DNA of 8,639 bases from an uncultured Haloferula sp. (GCA_946885645.1 CAMPGU010000178.1:1-8639), one strand, 5' to 3'. Shown: positions 1-7,175, counted from the first letter of the stretch. The notes: generated from the sequence alone by a model not told the origin. Program-made: numbers and translations.

Positions 1-675
1 CGCCACGATGGCGCCGTGATTGCGACCTTCCGTTTCCGCGACTCGCTCCGTCCTGGGGCTTTCGCCACTCTCTCGGCCCTGAAAAAACGTGGCCTGAATC
101 TCCACATCCTCTCCGGCGATGCGGCGGAGAAGGTCGCCGCTCTGGCTGCGGCACTCGATCTTCCCGCAGGCTCGGCGGTCGGCGGGCTCTCGCCGCAGGA
201 CAAGGCGGCCCGTGTCGCGATGCTTGATCGCCAAGACACCCTCTTCGTGGGGGACGGTGCCAACGACTCCCTCGCTTTCGACGCCGCTTTCGTCACGGCG
301 ACTCCGGTTGTGGACCGCAGTTTGCTGGAGTCGAAGGCGGATTTCTACGCACTCGGGTCGGGACTGACTTATCTGACGGAGGCTTTCGCCGCGGCGGATG
401 CCCGGACCTCCGGTGTCCGCCGGGCCTTTGTTTTCGCCCTTTCCTATAACCTTGCCGTGGTGGTGATCGCCGCTGCAGCACGCATGAATCCCTTATTGGC
501 AGCGGTGCTGATGCCGCTGAGTTCCGTCGTTTCGATTCTTCTCGTGGCGACGGGTTCCCGCACCTGTTGGATTGATCTCGCTAAAAAACGCCCTTATGGT
601 TTCCCTATTGTCCCACCCGATGCCCGATTCATCCCCGAAACCGGCAAGCACACCGTTCGAAGCCACGCTGCATGA
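1..675 (+). CDS. Copper-type P1B heavy-metal translocating P-type ATPase, C-terminal part (5' end outside window)
   Basis: Membrane pump that would use ATP to move a heavy metal ion, most likely Cu(I), across the inner membrane. The frame is open from base 1 (RHDGAVIATFRFRDSLRPGA), so only the C-terminal 224 residues are visible and no start is assigned. Numbering from the window edge, the HAD-type P-domain shows SGD at about 38-40, SPQDK near 64-68 and the Mg-binding hinge GDGAND at 84-89 (most relatives have GDGIND). Two membrane helices follow at about 140-161 and 164-184. The first contains SYN and the second P-x6-M-x2-SS, which match the YN and M-x2-SS copper ligands of the P1B-1 class; the usual Asn later in that last signature is missing. 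The phosphorylation site (DKTG), the CPC motif and any N-terminal metal-binding domain would be upstream. A FixI/CcoI-like pump serving a cbb3 oxidase is possible, but the neighbouring genes needed to decide are not in view. The 3' end overlaps the regulator gene. Confidence 0.85.
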   Translation, partial: RHDGAVIATFRFRDSLRPGAFATLSALKKRGLNLHILSGDAAEKVAALAAALDLPAGSAVGGLSPQDKAARVAMLDRQDTLFVGDGANDSLAFDAAFVTATPVVDRSLLESKADFYALGSGLTYLTEAFAAADARTSGVRRAFVFALSYNLAVVVIAAAARMNPLLAAVLMPLSSVVSILLVATGSRTCWIDLAKKRPYGFPIVPPDARFIPETGKHTVRSHAA

Positions 676-1543
676 GCGGCTGAAGCAATCGGATTTGTTC
701 AAGGTTTACCAGGATGCCTTTCGCACCGCCACGGGCCTCCCGCTGCGCCTGGTGGGGGCGAATCCCGACGACTGGTGCCTGGATGACCAAGCGGTGAACC
801 GCAGCCCTTTCTGCGAAGCGCTCAACCTTTGCCGGAGCGCTTGTATGGCCTGCATCGAGACCAACCGCCGCCTGATCGCGGAGGCTCGCGTCAAAGGCCC
901 GTCCTCCTGCCATTGCTTCGCCGGCCTCACCGCCTCCGCCGTCCCGGTGAAGCTGGGTAACTCGATCGTTGGATTCCTCAAAACCGGCCAGGTTTTCTCG
1001 CGCACACCCGATGAAGCGCAGTTCGAGGACGTGCTCGGCAGCCTGGGCCGCAAGACCTTGGACGGAGAGACACGCGACACCCTCCGGGTCGCCTATCTGC
1101 AGACCCGCTCGGTCGAGCCGGAACGCTACGCCAGCATGATCACGCTGCTCCAGAGCTTCGCCGACCAGCTCGGCAAGCATGCTGAATCGCTCGCCATCAT
1201 CGAGGAAGGCCGCGAGCCCGCGGCAATCGCCAAAGCACGCCGCTATGTCCATGAGCATCTCGACGACCCGCTGCCGCTCGGTGCCGTGGCGCACGAAGCG
1301 GGCCTCAGCGAATCCCACTTTTGCCGTCTTTTCAAGGAGGCCACCGGCCTCACTCTGACGGACTACGTCAACCGCTGCCGCATCGAACGCGCGAAAAAGG
1401 AACTTCTCAGATCGGACCGCCGGATCTCGGAGGTGGCCTTCGAGGTTGGCTATCAGTCGCTATCCCAGTTCAACCGCTGCTTTGCCAAGATCGTGGGTCA
1501 ATCCCCCACCACTTGGCGACGCAAGCGCATCGGCGAGTCTTGA
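620..1543 (+). CDS. AraC-family transcriptional regulator with PocR-type sensory domain
   Basis: DNA-binding regulator with an N-terminal ligand-sensing domain and a C-terminal AraC helix-turn-helix pair. With the ATG at 620 the protein has 307 residues. Residues about 20-190 resemble the PocR sensory domain: a cysteine cluster C65-x5-C71-x3-C75-x2-C78, then CHCFAGLT with C97 and C99, then VPV-x2-GNSIVGFLKTGQV. Residues about 203-301 are the AraC domain, with one HTH at about 219-243 (GAVAHEAGLSESHFCRLFKE) and the second at about 268-293 (ISEVAFEVGYQSLSQFNRCF). The start is uncertain: in-frame ATG at 596 and TTG at 572 also exist, and none has a clear Shine-Dalgarno. I chose 620 because residues before it look like the ATPase reading frame in another phase rather than regulator sequence. 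The gene overlaps the end of the ATPase gene by 56 bases, implying translational coupling. It converges on the sulfatase operon, so it may control the pump, the sulfatases or something else. PocR-AraC proteins are known to sense small metabolites; the ligand here is unknown. Confidence 0.88.
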   Translation: MPDSSPKPASTPFEATLHERLKQSDLFKVYQDAFRTATGLPLRLVGANPDDWCLDDQAVNRSPFCEALNLCRSACMACIETNRRLIAEARVKGPSSCHCFAGLTASAVPVKLGNSIVGFLKTGQVFSRTPDEAQFEDVLGSLGRKTLDGETRDTLRVAYLQTRSVEPERYASMITLLQSFADQLGKHAESLAIIEEGREPAAIAKARRYVHEHLDDPLPLGAVAHEAGLSESHFCRLFKEATGLTLTDYVNRCRIERAKKELLRSDRRISEVAFEVGYQSLSQFNRCFAKIVGQSPTTWRRKRIGES

Positions 1544-1715
1544 GACATCACTTGGCGGGAGATTGCGCTGAAGCCCTGCTGCGGAGACACTCCGTTTGAA
1601 CCGGACGAGCAATTCGCCGCTCTCGCGCCGCCGGTGCTGGTCCTGACCGGCGGCGACTCCTTGATGCGGCGGGACCTGCCGGGCACCGCCCGCCGCAGAG
1701 CGGAGCGTCGGCATC
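1544..1715 (+). pseudogene. Possible relic of a radical SAM protein gene
   Basis: Directly after the regulator stop codon, and in the same frame, the sequence reads through DITWREIALK, then DEQFAALAPPVLVLTGGDSL, then MRRDLPGTARRRAERRHLTG. The stretch VLVLTGGDSLMRRDL closely resembles the conserved GGE/D-P-L-x-R-x-DL motif that follows the [4Fe-4S] cysteine loop in radical SAM enzymes; in several SPASM-type radical SAM proteins this segment reads almost the same. The upstream CxxxCxxC cluster is absent, there is no start codon with an evident ribosome site, and the frame runs on antisense through the end of the neighbouring sulfatase gene, so it cannot be an intact gene. I read it as a short remnant left by deletion, overlain by an inverted repeat. 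The alternative is a chance peptide in an open high-GC frame. Confidence 0.35.
1626..1655. terminator. Perfect 10-bp inverted repeat between converging genes, possible bidirectional terminator
   Basis: CGCCGCCGGT at 1626-1635 pairs exactly with ACCGGCGGCG at 1646-1655 around a 10-base loop. It lies between the 3' ends of the regulator (+) and the sulfatase operon (-), where a terminator for both is expected. There is no T-run on either side, so it is not a canonical intrinsic terminator, and it coincides with the GGD codons of the putative radical SAM relic. Termination is therefore an inference from position and stem strength. Confidence 0.4.
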
Positions 1716-3200
1716 TCACCGGTCCTTCTTCCCGATCGGGCGGGGCTCCGCTTCGGGATGCCGGGCCAGAATGGCGCGGAGTTCCTTCATCACTCCGGGC
1801 TTCTGCTTGGCGAGGTTCACCGGCTCCGACGGGTCCAACTCGTAGTCGTAGAGCTCGAAGTCGGCGGTATCCGGAGACATCCCCGGCTTCTTCCACTCAA
1901 CCAGACGGTACCGCTCGGTGCGGATCGCGCGACCGATGCGACCTTCGCTCCGCGGGAATGCATGGGTGGCGTGATCACGGACCCTGGAGGAAGGATCCTT
2001 CAATACCGGCACGAGGCTGAGGCCGTCGATCGGCTGCGGACCGGTCGGCTTTGGCAGATCGGCGAGTTCGGCGAGCGTCGGGTAGAGATCCACGGTTTCG
2101 GCGAGTTGCCGGGTGGAGCCGGGCTTGATGCCGGGAGCCACGATCAGCAAGGGAATGCGATTGGCCTGCTCGTAGTTGGTGTGTTTCGTCCACAGGCCAT
2201 GGTCGCCGAAATGCCAGCCGTGGTCGCCCCATACCACGATGATGGTATTCCCGGAAAGCTCCAGCCGGTCGAGTTCGTCGATCACCCGGCCGAGTTGGGC
2301 GTCCATGAAGCTCGTGGCGGCGTAGTAGCCGTGGATTAGTTTGCGGGCGGTCTCGTCGTTGGCGCGGCCGTTGGGGGGAATCGGCTCATAGTTCGAGATC
2401 TCGCCGCCGCGCTTGCCGGCGTAGGGCGGCGCGCCTTTCGGCGATTGCCGGTCCTTCGCGAGTTCGAACTTCGCGGGATCGTGCATGTCCCAATATTTCT
2501 TCGGTGCGGTCAACGGCAGGTGGGGCTTCACGAATCCCAGGGCGAGGAAGAACGGCGTGCCGGTCCGGCCTTTCGCCGCCTTCAGCCGCTCGATGCCGAT
2601 GTCGGCGATCCGGCCGTCGGCGTAGCTGTTGTCCGGGACCTCACTGCATTCCCAAGCCGCGCCCCTCGGAAGCTGGTTGATGCGGCCGAGTTCCTGATTG
2701 GTGAAATAGGCCTCCTCACGGGTGAGTTTCCCACCTGCCGAACTCTTGGGGTCGAGATACTCGACCACCTTCTCGACAATGGTGGGCACGCTCCACGACG
2801 CCGTGTCGTCGGTGTTCCCGTGGCCGGTGTGCAGGATCTTTCCGATAGCCTCCGCCCGGTAGCCGGACTTCATGAAATACTGCGGCAGCGTCACCGCGTC
2901 CGGCACCGCCTTGCGGAAATTCGTGCCGAGGTCGTAGATACCGAGTGAAGTCGAGCGCGAGCCCAAGAGCAGGTTGTTCCGCGAGGCGGAGCAGACCGCC
3001 TGGTTGCAGTAGGCCAGGTCGAAACGCATGCCGCGCGCGGCCAGGCGGTCGAGGTTCGGCGTCTTGGCCAGCTTGTCGCCGTAGCAGCCGAGAACCGGCT
3101 TGAGGTCATCGACACAAAGGAGCAGGATATTGGGCTTGGCCTTCTCTTCGGCCGAAAGCGCGGGAGTGAGGGCGAGCAGGGTGAGGAGCAGTCTTTTCAT
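1716..3200 (-). CDS. Secreted iduronate-2-sulfatase-like sulfatase
   Basis: Type I (formylglycine) sulfatase of 494 residues, close to the usual length for this group, predicted to remove sulfate esters from a sugar. Residues 1-17 are a signal peptide (MKRLLLTLLALTPALSA), so it acts in the periplasm or outside. Visible catalytic parts are D31-D32 for calcium, the formylglycine motif C70-S-A-S-R74 with the following L-x2-G context, GK121-x2-H124, KPH at 225-227 inside FVKPHLPLTAPKKYW, and D326-H327 in GDHGWHFGDHG. The KPHLPLTAPKKYWD and GDHGWHFGDHG segments are typical of iduronate-2-sulfatase relatives (SulfAtlas S1_7 is the likely subfamily, not tested). The third position of the active-site motif is Ala rather than the common Pro; CxAxR is known in some sulfatases and should still be matured. 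The start is the ATG at 3200, giving a clean signal peptide; no Shine-Dalgarno is seen. It lies 38 bases after the large sulfatase gene and is the last gene of the operon. Substrate is not deducible. Confidence 0.93.
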   Translation of the reverse strand: MKRLLLTLLALTPALSAEEKAKPNILLLCVDDLKPVLGCYGDKLAKTPNLDRLAARGMRFDLAYCNQAVCSASRNNLLLGSRSTSLGIYDLGTNFRKAVPDAVTLPQYFMKSGYRAEAIGKILHTGHGNTDDTASWSVPTIVEKVVEYLDPKSSAGGKLTREEAYFTNQELGRINQLPRGAAWECSEVPDNSYADGRIADIGIERLKAAKGRTGTPFFLALGFVKPHLPLTAPKKYWDMHDPAKFELAKDRQSPKGAPPYAGKRGGEISNYEPIPPNGRANDETARKLIHGYYAATSFMDAQLGRVIDELDRLELSGNTIIVVWGDHGWHFGDHGLWTKHTNYEQANRIPLLIVAPGIKPGSTRQLAETVDLYPTLAELADLPKPTGPQPIDGLSLVPVLKDPSSRVRDHATHAFPRSEGRIGRAIRTERYRLVEWKKPGMSPDTADFELYDYELDPSEPVNLAKQKPGVMKELRAILARHPEAEPRPIGKKDR

Positions 3201-3238
3201 GATGGATCAGGTGCAGTCGGTGAAATCATTGCCGGACG

Positions 3239-6200
3239 TCAGGGTTCCGCTGCTGCCTTGAGGAACAGGCGGTCCTGACCGGTCAGATCCTCCCCGGAGA
3301 GCGCTAGGGTCACCACCTCGTAGCCGGGGCTCGCGGCCAGGGGCGCGGAGGATTCCTCGATGACATCGGCGGTTCTCCAGGAGGAAAGATCGTCGCTCAC
3401 TTGGTAGCTATAACCCACGCCCGCCGCCGCGAAACCCGCGAGGCGCCGATGAGCGAAGCGGAAGGTACCCGCGGCCGGCTGAACCAGCACCAGCGAGGTC
3501 GCAGCCACTTCATCGTCGGCCCGCGCAGGATCGGTCCCGAAGGCCCACTCGCCGAAATTGTCGAGGCGGTCGCCATCCGGGTCGGCCGTTGGAGCGCTGT
3601 CGCTTCCTTCGAGGCCTGCCCCGAGCGCGTGCTCCATCGACAGCGCGGCGGAAAGCGGCAGCTTGCGCACGGCGAAATTATCCATCTGCACGTAGTTGGA
3701 GGCGCGGGCGCTGAGCGCCACGAAGTTTGCGTTGGATTCGTCCCAAGTGAAGGCCCGGCTCATCGCCGCGCTAGCCGGGTCGAGGTCGAGGCCGGTCCCA
3801 TCAAGGTAGGCGGACACCGTCACCGTCGCACCGACGGCGAAGCTGTCGCAGGTGAAGGCGACGGTCAGCGTACCCCCGGTCTTCCCGACCGGCACGGTGG
3901 CGCGGAGAATGCCATCGCTCCAGAACTTCACGTCGCCATTCGCGTCGAGTTCGACGAAGCAGTCCGCGGACCCGGGATTCCCGGCGTCGCCGCGGATCGG
4001 CGGCGGCGATGCCGAGGCGATGTCGTTTCCTCCTGCCGCTTGCACCGCATCGAGTCCCACACCAAAGCCGGCATAGCGGTTCGGGAGGTCGGTCGCGGCG
4101 GTATTGATGTCGAGGATGCGCAAGGAGACCGAGAAGCCGCCGGCATCAATGATATCCTGACCGGTGAAATTGTGGTTCAGTCCGCTTTCACTCATACCCA
4201 CGCCGGTCGCCATCTGCAGGATGCCCTCCGTGACTTGGATCGATTCCGGGGTGCCGCTGCCCTCCCAGCCTTCGAACCACGAGATCCCGCTGCCGAGCGG
4301 CGGCACCCGGCTGCCGGACATGCCATCGTCGGAGAGGTCGATGTCCGAGGCATTGCTGCGGTTGAAGATATCGAGGAAGAGATCCGCGGGGGTAGCGGCC
4401 GGGGTCGCGCTGACCGGCGGCCGCACCATGAGGCGCGCGGCCGGCAAGCCGACACGGGTGGACCAGGCATTCCACTCATCGACCAGCTCGACCACTTTCG
4501 CCGGCTCCTGAGCCGCGAGGTCGGTACTTTCGCCGGGATCAGCATCCATGTCGTAGAGCAGCTTCTGGTGCGCGGTGAACTCGCTATCGTGCGCGGTGAA
4601 GGCCTCGGTGACCAGTTTCCACTTCCCTTTCCGCGCCATGCGGTTGACCTCGTGCTCCACGAAGAGCGTGCGGTCCGGCGCCGTGCCCGCAATCATGCCG
4701 ATCATGCTGCTGCCTTCCAGCGGCAGCACCGGGTGGCCGTTGAAAGCGGCGGGGTAGGTCGCGCCGGTCGCATCGACGATGGTACCCATCACATCGATCA
4801 GATGCGCCGGCGTCTCTACCCAGTTCCCCTGTGTCGGAACGCCGTCGGGCCAGTGCAGGATGGCCGGTGCACGGATACCTCCTTCGTGCGTGAAGTGCTT
4901 GAAGAGCTTCAGCGGCGAATTGCTCACGTGCGCCCAGCCACCGCCGTAGTGGATGCCATCGTTCTGTCCGGCTTGGCCCATGTTCGCCAGCGCGGCGCCG
5001 GTCAAGGGGCCGGCCGTTTTGGTCCCGAAGACGCCGCCCTCGTGGTTACCACCGTTGTCGGAGACGAAGACGATGAGCGTGTTATCGAGGCGCTGGATCT
5101 CTTGGAGCCGCGTCACCACCTTGCCCACGTTGTCGTCGATCTTCTTGATCATCGCCGCGTAGATCGCCATGCGGCGGGTGAGATCGGCCCTGCGGTCGGC
5201 GGGGAGGGTGTTCCACGCGGGGAGAGCCACGATGGGCTCGGTCTGGTGAGGCCCGGTGCCGCCGAGGCCGGGGAACGGGTAGCGGCTATCGATCACCCCG
5301 GTGGCGAGCTGCCGGTTATAGCGCTCCTGCCGGATCACGTCCCAGCCTTGCGAATAGACCGGCATGAAGGTGTCCGCCAGGGCCCCCGGAGCGCCCAGCG
5401 GGAAATGCGGCGCGCCGAAGGTGAGGAACATCGCGAAGGGCTTGCCGTCGCCCTTGCTTTGGTTGTGATTGATGTAATCGACCGCGTAGTCCCCGATCGC
5501 ATCCGTCTGATAAAACGTCTGGCCGCTCCCCGCGTAGTCGCGGAAGGCGATCTCGCCGTTCTGCGACACCAGCGTGTAGGCCCCCTGGTTCCACACGTCC
5601 GCGCTGTGGGCTTGACCGTTGGCAATACGCCATACGTGCTGGAAGCCGCGGTTTTCAGGGAGCCTCGCACCGTTTCCGAGGTGCCACTTTCCGGCCAAGT
5701 ACGTGCGATATCCCTGCGAGCCAAGGAGTTCGGCGAAGGTGACGTTGTTATCCGTGCGGAGGTCCGGGAGTGCCACGGACGGATCGACCGCGGCCTGCTG
5801 CGGGTAGAGCCCCGTCAGGATCGAGCAACGCGTGGGACTGCACCGCGCGCTCTGGTAAAACTGGCGGAAGCGTACGCCGTTCGCTGCCAGCGCGTCGATG
5901 TTCGGCGTGGGGATCTCGCTGCCGTAGCAGCCAAGGTCGCCCCAGCCCATGTCATCGACGAGGATGACGATGACATTCGGTCGCGGCGAAGGTGGCGCGG
6001 CTTGGATCACGGTGGCCGTGCCGCTGGCGATCACCTCGGGCACGCTGTTCGAAATCGACAGCGTGAAGGTGGTGTTCCCGAGTGTACCATCGACCACTGC
6101 CTGCACCGAACCGGGGCCGGTGAGCGCGGCGCCGGTGCTGTCGCCGTCCGGAAAGGTTACCGCCTTGTCCGCGGTGATCACGTAGCTGGCGCCCGGGGGC

Positions 6201-7114
6201 AATCCGGCGGCGCTCCAGCTCAGGGTGACCGCTTCGGAGCTATCGTCCGGCTGGACGATGCCCGGCGTGACGGCGAGATCCACCGTCGGATTTCCCGCCA
6301 GCGTGGATACGGTGAAGTTGTCCACCGTGACCGAAGCGCTGTCGCGACCGTCGATGCCAATGTAATTTTCGTTCGTGCCGCTCCAGGTGAAGCTGCCGCT
6401 GCCGCGCGACACGCCGTTGAGGAAGACCTCGTAGCCGACGGTCGCGTTGGCCTCGAAGCCCGTCACGGTGAAGTTCACCAGGATCGTCCCGGTTTTGGCG
6501 GTCAGGCCGGTGACGCCAGCGATGGTCCCGCTCTTGCTTCCCCACGCCAGAGAATTGTCGCCGCGGATGCCGATCCAGAAGTCGCTCGCCACCTGGGACG
6601 GCACCGGATCGCCGGGGGCGGGCCCGAAGGCACCGGTCATCCGGCTGGCCCCGTTGAAGGCATCGGCCGTGCCCGCGGCCTCCGCTTGGGACATGCCGAT
6701 CGCGAAGCCCCCGCCTTGCCCGCTGGTAGTCTGGCTGTAGGCGGTCACATCGAGCGAGACCGAAAAGCCGCCCTTCGCCAGGATCGAGGCATTGATGAAA
6801 TTGTGGTTCGCGAATGCGTTGGCGGTTCCCGAGCCGAACTTCACTTGGAAGGCACCGCCAACGACTTGCGCTCCGCCGCCATTGGTCGCGTCACCGTCGG
6901 GCACGCCGTAGGCCGGGGGTCGGCTGTTGGGATCGAGCCACGGTTGGCTGTACACCACGTCGGCCGGGAGCGCGGAGCCGGTGCCATCGGTGATACCGGT
7001 GAGCGCGGCGTCGATGTTCCGGTTGTCCGGCCGATCGAAAGTATCGCGGAACAGGATGTCCTGGGCGTGGCCGGTCAGCAGGCTGGCCAGAAGCAGGGCA
7101 GAGGGAAGGCGCAT
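3239..7114 (-). CDS. Large secreted multidomain arylsulfatase flanked by two copies of an unnamed beta-rich module
   Basis: A 1291-residue protein, more than twice the length of a plain sulfatase. Order: signal peptide 1-18 (MRLPSALLLASLLTGHAQ), module copy A about 20-272, Ig-like linker domain about 275-371, a PPSPRP hinge, sulfatase catalytic domain about 379-895, diverged module copy B about 912-1152, and a C-terminal domain 1155-1291 with D-P-DGD-x3-N-x2-EWAFGTDP followed by a Y-x-V-x-DDLSSW segment, a pattern I associate with secreted verrucomicrobial proteins. Catalytic residues seen: D387-D388, formylglycine motif C425-S-P-T-R429 with ILTG, GK476-W-H478, GAPH570, D686-N687 in SDNGG, and K739 before EGGIRAP. 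All look intact, so a working arylsulfatase is expected; the substrate is unknown. The end of the catalytic part (HEVNRMARKGKWKLV, DMDADPGESTDL) is typical of arylsulfatases. I chose the ATG at 7114 because the upstream TTG at 7138 adds eight residues before the signal peptide and sits beside a hairpin. It has no PEP-CTERM tail although its upstream neighbour, which shares the module, does. Confidence 0.93.
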   Translation of the reverse strand: MRLPSALLLASLLTGHAQDILFRDTFDRPDNRNIDAALTGITDGTGSALPADVVYSQPWLDPNSRPPAYGVPDGDATNGGGAQVVGGAFQVKFGSGTANAFANHNFINASILAKGGFSVSLDVTAYSQTTSGQGGGFAIGMSQAEAAGTADAFNGASRMTGAFGPAPGDPVPSQVASDFWIGIRGDNSLAWGSKSGTIAGVTGLTAKTGTILVNFTVTGFEANATVGYEVFLNGVSRGSGSFTWSGTNENYIGIDGRDSASVTVDNFTVSTLAGNPTVDLAVTPGIVQPDDSSEAVTLSWSAAGLPPGASYVITADKAVTFPDGDSTGAALTGPGSVQAVVDGTLGNTTFTLSISNSVPEVIASGTATVIQAAPPSPRPNVIVILVDDMGWGDLGCYGSEIPTPNIDALAANGVRFRQFYQSARCSPTRCSILTGLYPQQAAVDPSVALPDLRTDNNVTFAELLGSQGYRTYLAGKWHLGNGARLPENRGFQHVWRIANGQAHSADVWNQGAYTLVSQNGEIAFRDYAGSGQTFYQTDAIGDYAVDYINHNQSKGDGKPFAMFLTFGAPHFPLGAPGALADTFMPVYSQGWDVIRQERYNRQLATGVIDSRYPFPGLGGTGPHQTEPIVALPAWNTLPADRRADLTRRMAIYAAMIKKIDDNVGKVVTRLQEIQRLDNTLIVFVSDNGGNHEGGVFGTKTAGPLTGAALANMGQAGQNDGIHYGGGWAHVSNSPLKLFKHFTHEGGIRAPAILHWPDGVPTQGNWVETPAHLIDVMGTIVDATGATYPAAFNGHPVLPLEGSSMIGMIAGTAPDRTLFVEHEVNRMARKGKWKLVTEAFTAHDSEFTAHQKLLYDMDADPGESTDLAAQEPAKVVELVDEWNAWSTRVGLPAARLMVRPPVSATPAATPADLFLDIFNRSNASDIDLSDDGMSGSRVPPLGSGISWFEGWEGSGTPESIQVTEGILQMATGVGMSESGLNHNFTGQDIIDAGGFSVSLRILDINTAATDLPNRYAGFGVGLDAVQAAGGNDIASASPPPIRGDAGNPGSADCFVELDANGDVKFWSDGILRATVPVGKTGGTLTVAFTCDSFAVGATVTVSAYLDGTGLDLDPASAAMSRAFTWDESNANFVALSARASNYVQMDNFAVRKLPLSAALSMEHALGAGLEGSDSAPTADPDGDRLDNFGEWAFGTDPARADDEVAATSLVLVQPAAGTFRFAHRRLAGFAAAGVGYSYQVSDDLSSWRTADVIEESSAPLAASPGYEVVTLALSGEDLTGQDRLFLKAAAEP
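3659..4381 (-). repeat. Module copy B (diverged), after the sulfatase catalytic domain
   Basis: Encodes residues about 912-1152 of the large sulfatase. Landmarks shared with copies A and C are LFLDIFNRSNASDID at the start, LNHNF, AGGFSVSL, GFGVGL, a FW pair, GKTGGTLTVAFT, SRAFTWDESNANFVAL and VQMDNFAVRKL at the end. The middle differs clearly, including a WFEGWEGSGTPESIQV stretch that replaces the PDGDATNGGG region of copy A. The order of landmarks and the total length are kept, which argues for common descent rather than chance. Confidence 0.7.
6299..7057 (-). repeat. Module copy A, N-terminal region of the large sulfatase
   Basis: Encodes residues about 20-272. It aligns end to end with the PEP-CTERM protein (copy C) with hardly any gaps. 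By hand, 23 of the first 32 aligned residues are identical, starting at LFRDTFDR versus LFADTFDR. Shared landmarks include DPN, PDG-x-A-x-NGGG, KFGSGT/KYGSGT, NHNF, GGFSVSLDV, SDFW-x-GIR, WGS, AKTGT, NYIG-x-DGRD and DN at the end. Alternating hydrophobic residues and many Gly, Ser, Thr and Asn suggest a beta-sandwich. Confidence 0.88.
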
Positions 7115-7139
7115 GGTCGAAGGCGGTCGTGAAGGCAAA

Positions 7140-7167
7140 GCGCCCGGCAGCCGGGACTGCCGGGCGC
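7140..7167 (-). terminator. Strong 11-bp hairpin between the PEP-CTERM gene and the large sulfatase gene
   Basis: GCGCCCGGCAG at 7140-7150 pairs perfectly with CTGCCGGGCGC at 7157-7167 around a 6-base loop. It begins 8 bases after the PEP-CTERM stop codon. In the direction of transcription a run of six T lies before the stem and only TTT follows it, so it fits a weak or partial terminator, or a structure that protects the 3' end of the upstream message. Because the sulfatase ATG is only 25 bases further on and no other promoter is evident, some transcripts must read through if the four genes form one operon. Confidence 0.6.
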
Positions 7168-7175
7168 GGAAAAAA

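Noticed and set aside
572..619. Upstream TTG (572) or ATG (596) start for the AraC regulator
   Set aside because: These would lengthen the overlap with the ATPase gene and add residues with no match to the sensor domain. The ATG at 596 cannot be fully excluded.
629..1318. - strand open frame of 229 residues over the AraC gene
   Set aside because: Antisense shadow of a regulator whose PocR and AraC domains are plainly visible on the + strand.
1460..1714. - strand open frame whose peptide GELLVRFKRSVSAAGLQR vaguely resembles a subtilase propeptide
   Set aside because: The resemblance is short, no protease catalytic sequence follows, and the frame runs antisense into the end of the AraC gene.
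1758..2948. + strand open frames opposite the iduronate-2-sulfatase-like gene
   Set aside because: No domain resemblance; the minus-strand gene has a signal peptide, a formylglycine motif and full length.
3401..7132. Very long + strand open frame (1243 residues) opposite the large sulfatase gene
   Set aside because: It is in exact codon register with the sense gene, so each antisense codon is the reverse complement of a sense codon. It stays open because TTA, CTA and TCA codons are avoided in this high-GC gene. The product is rich in Arg, Gly and His with no recognisable domain, while the minus strand gives a clear sulfatase.
7115..7138. TTG start for the large sulfatase, 24 bases upstream of the ATG
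   Set aside because: It would put MPSRPPST before the signal peptide and start at the edge of the hairpin; the ATG at 7114 gives a compact signal peptide.
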